NCBI GenBank assembly: GCA_937916845.1
Contig: CALFSK010000068.1
Span: 62,001 to 126,000, forward strand
DNA from: an uncultured Lactobacillus sp.
GTDB taxonomy: Bacteria > Bacillota > Bacilli > Lactobacillales > Lactobacillaceae
Direction of reading: 5' to 3'
DNA: 64,000 nucleotides
In this document: in pieces, positions 63,945-64,000 of the stretch
Layout of the letters: each line of letters opens with the position of its first letter
Numbering within the stretch: the stretch's first letter is position 1
Notes under the pieces: model-generated
Database searches by the model: none
What the model saw: only the letters and a program-made list of their open reading frames with translations
What the model was told of the DNA's origin: nothing
Position numbers and translations under genes: made by a program

Positions 63945-64000
63945 TTAGCTAAATAAAAGTGCACCATTTTGTTTTTAATAAAATGCTTTCATACCAATAG

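Overview
The window looks like a core-chromosome segment of a lactic acid bacterium of the Lactiplantibacillus plantarum group. The protein sequences are lactobacillar (TTG/GTG starts are common, strong AGGAGG-type ribosome sites, sigma-A promoters with 17-bp spacers, compact intrinsic terminators). Gene order follows the Firmicute arrangement also known from Bacillus subtilis: rnjA-rpoY-def-pdhABCD, then UPF0223-IMPase-typA-ftsW-pycA-ylbG-rsmD-coaD-ylbL, comEA-EB-EC-holA-rpsT, tig-clpX-ysxC. No rRNA, CRISPR array or insertion sequence was seen. Species assignment is by recognition, not by a search.

Layout. 1-3.1 kb: RNase J1 (cut by the window edge), RNA polymerase epsilon subunit, a small membrane protein and peptide deformylase. 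3.3-8.3 kb: the pyruvate dehydrogenase operon pdhABCD behind a sigma-A promoter with a near-perfect cre site. 8.6-10.6 kb: a degenerate lactate-dehydrogenase-like protein, UPF0223 protein and inositol monophosphatase. 10.8-17.6 kb: typA, ftsW, pycA. 17.8-20.2 kb: ylbG, rsmD, coaD and a PDZ-Lon protease. 20.3-24.9 kb: comEA, comEB, comEC and holA (whose start is probably non-canonical). 25-33.7 kb: rpsT, rpsO, an MFS pump, dapA, RNase J2, a helical repeat-like protein, tuf and tig. 34-36.4 kb: clpX, ysxC, mazG-like.

36.5-42.1 kb is a more accessory block: a MerR regulator with a textbook 19-bp-spacer promoter, then a NarL-type two-component system followed by an ABC-2 exporter with two different permeases. 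42.2-47.4 kb: an A-type Fe-S-like protein lacking the usual cysteines, a 57-residue gene, an amino-acid ABC transporter in which binding protein and permease are fused, and uvrC. 47.6-51.1 kb: a Wzy/O-antigen-ligase-like membrane protein, a lipoprotein metallophosphoesterase, and an AT-rich orphan secreted protein. 51.2-55 kb: the fructose operon fruR-fruK-fruA, read leftwards from a promoter overlapped by phased repeats. 55.1-62 kb: obgE, rnz, SDR, lapA-like, recJ, apt. 62.2-64 kb: small poorly known proteins, a long perfect palindrome, a tRNA-Ser(CGA) gene, and repeats after the tRNA that resemble an attachment-site neighbourhood.

Most of the window is ordinary housekeeping. I did not find an obvious new defence or mobile system. 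The observations I think deserve a second look are the probable AUC/AUU start of holA, the catalytically dead LDH-fold protein beside the pdh operon, the phased FruR repeats, the cluster of TGYATAAA boxes before the amino-acid transporter, hairpins at the very 5' ends of the tuf and clpX messages, the 31-bp palindrome before the DUF2316 gene, and the repeats downstream of tRNA-Ser at the right edge.
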